DNA of 64,000 nucleotides from Halomonas saccharevitans. GTDB taxonomy: Bacteria; Pseudomonadota; Gammaproteobacteria; Pseudomonadales; Halomonadaceae. The notes under the pieces were generated by a model, which was given only the letters and a program-made list of their open reading frames with translations, ran no database searches and was not told where the DNA came from. The first letter of the stretch is position 1; the number at the start of each line of letters is the position of its first letter. Location of the stretch: contig NZ_FPAQ01000011.1 of the NCBI RefSeq assembly GCF_900116405.1, positions 26,713 through 90,712 of the forward strand, written 5' to 3'. A program made the translations under genes and the position numbers. Positions 63,761 through 64,000 of the stretch are shown here, piece after piece.

Positions 63761-64000
63761 GGGTGAAACCCTAACGACCTGGTCGCCCTCGTGCAACGGC
63801 TCTGTCCGTGTCGAGCTGAGCGGCCACCGCACCACCAGCGACAGCGGCGCTCTCCTGCTGCGTGAAACCCTCGACAACAGTGGCGTGATCGAGGCGCTCG
63901 AAGACAATCTGGTCGATCGACGCCACCCGCTGCGTATCCGCCACTCGTTGGCCAGTCAGCTGCGCACCTTGGTCATGCAGCGGGCGATGGGCTGGATCGA
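63759..64000 (+). CDS. IS1380-family transposase, N-terminal part (runs off the window end)
   Basis: The first 80 codons match the N-terminus of IS1380-type transposases: HRTTSDSGALLLRETLDNSGVIEALEDNLVDRRHPLRIRHSLASQLRTLVMQRAMGW. The DDE core lies beyond the window. The ATG at 63759 follows AAGAGGA. Confidence 0.82.
   Translation, partial: MGETLTTWSPSCNGSVRVELSGHRTTSDSGALLLRETLDNSGVIEALEDNLVDRRHPLRIRHSLASQLRTLVMQRAMGWI

Larger units (their letters stand above)
63660..64000 (+). mobile_element. Left part of an IS1380-family insertion sequence
   Basis: The transposase gene and its leader hairpin identify an IS1380-type element that continues past the window. The exact left inverted repeat and target duplication cannot be set without the other end; the boundary near 63660 is approximate. 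Confidence 0.65.

Overview
The window is a 64 kb piece of a GC-rich gammaproteobacterial chromosome. It looks like a Halomonas-type (Halomonadaceae/Oceanospirillales) genome. This is inferred from protein similarity, from the pyrG-kdsA-eno, fdxA-mutS-pncC-recA-recX and alaS-lysC-csrA-tRNA blocks that resemble Pseudomonas, and from a Na+-pumping decarboxylase. Almost all of it is dense core genome. Only the last 1.4 kb (toxin-like kinase, tiny ORF, IS end) looks acquired.

Layout. (1) 1-3.3 kb: pyrG (3' part), kdsA, eno. (2) 3.1-3.8 kb: a gene-free stretch with 13-bp repeats, a GacA-type box, a GGA-rich RsmZ/CsrB-like small RNA with its own terminator, more short repeats, and a long hairpin behind fdxA. 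(3) 3.8-14.2 kb: fdxA and mutS (minus strand), then pncC, SOS-controlled recA, recX, alaS, lysC, csrA, tRNA-Ser(GCT) and two identical tRNA-Arg(ACG). (4) 14.5-19.2 kb: dusC opposite the oadGAB sodium pump. (5) 19.2-20.4 kb: an SOS-box-controlled pair made of a headless LexA-like S24 peptidase and a YigZ/IMPACT protein. (6) 20.5-27.6 kb: the complete ccmABCDEFGHI cytochrome c maturation operon. (7) 27.6-35.3 kb: smc, zipA, ligA and a YheU-like gene. (8) 35.3-41.6 kb: mnmC, yciI, rnm, yciO, a K+ channel and a CYTH protein. (9) 41.7-45.1 kb: a DUF47/PhoU-like gene with pit, then argA. (10) 45.1-49.4 kb: a gene-free 0.8 kb with a sigma-54 promoter and terminator, followed by glrK-qseG-glrR. (11) 49.6-51.8 kb: a 1-Cys peroxiredoxin and xseA. 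(12) 51.9-59.3 kb: tctCBA-abrB, divergent from tctDE and a solute-binding protein. (13) 59.4-62.5 kb: guaB-guaA. (14) 62.6-64 kb: a zeta-like kinase, a 49-aa ORF and the start of an IS1380-family element.

The most interesting material is regulatory RNA. The window encodes CsrA/RsmA itself, a probable GacA-driven Rsm sponge RNA at the P. aeruginosa rsmZ position (next to fdxA), and a second probable non-coding transcript with a sigma-54 promoter just upstream of the glrK-qseG-glrR operon, the position glmY occupies in enterobacteria. The second transcript carries hairpins presenting CAAGGAT, close to the CsrA consensus. Other points of note are the SOS-controlled S24-yigZ pair, a periplasmic binding protein translationally coupled to a sensor kinase without a permease, and a toxin-like kinase with a small ORF downstream instead of an upstream antitoxin.

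All identifications come from reading translations and motifs by eye. No database search or folding program was run.
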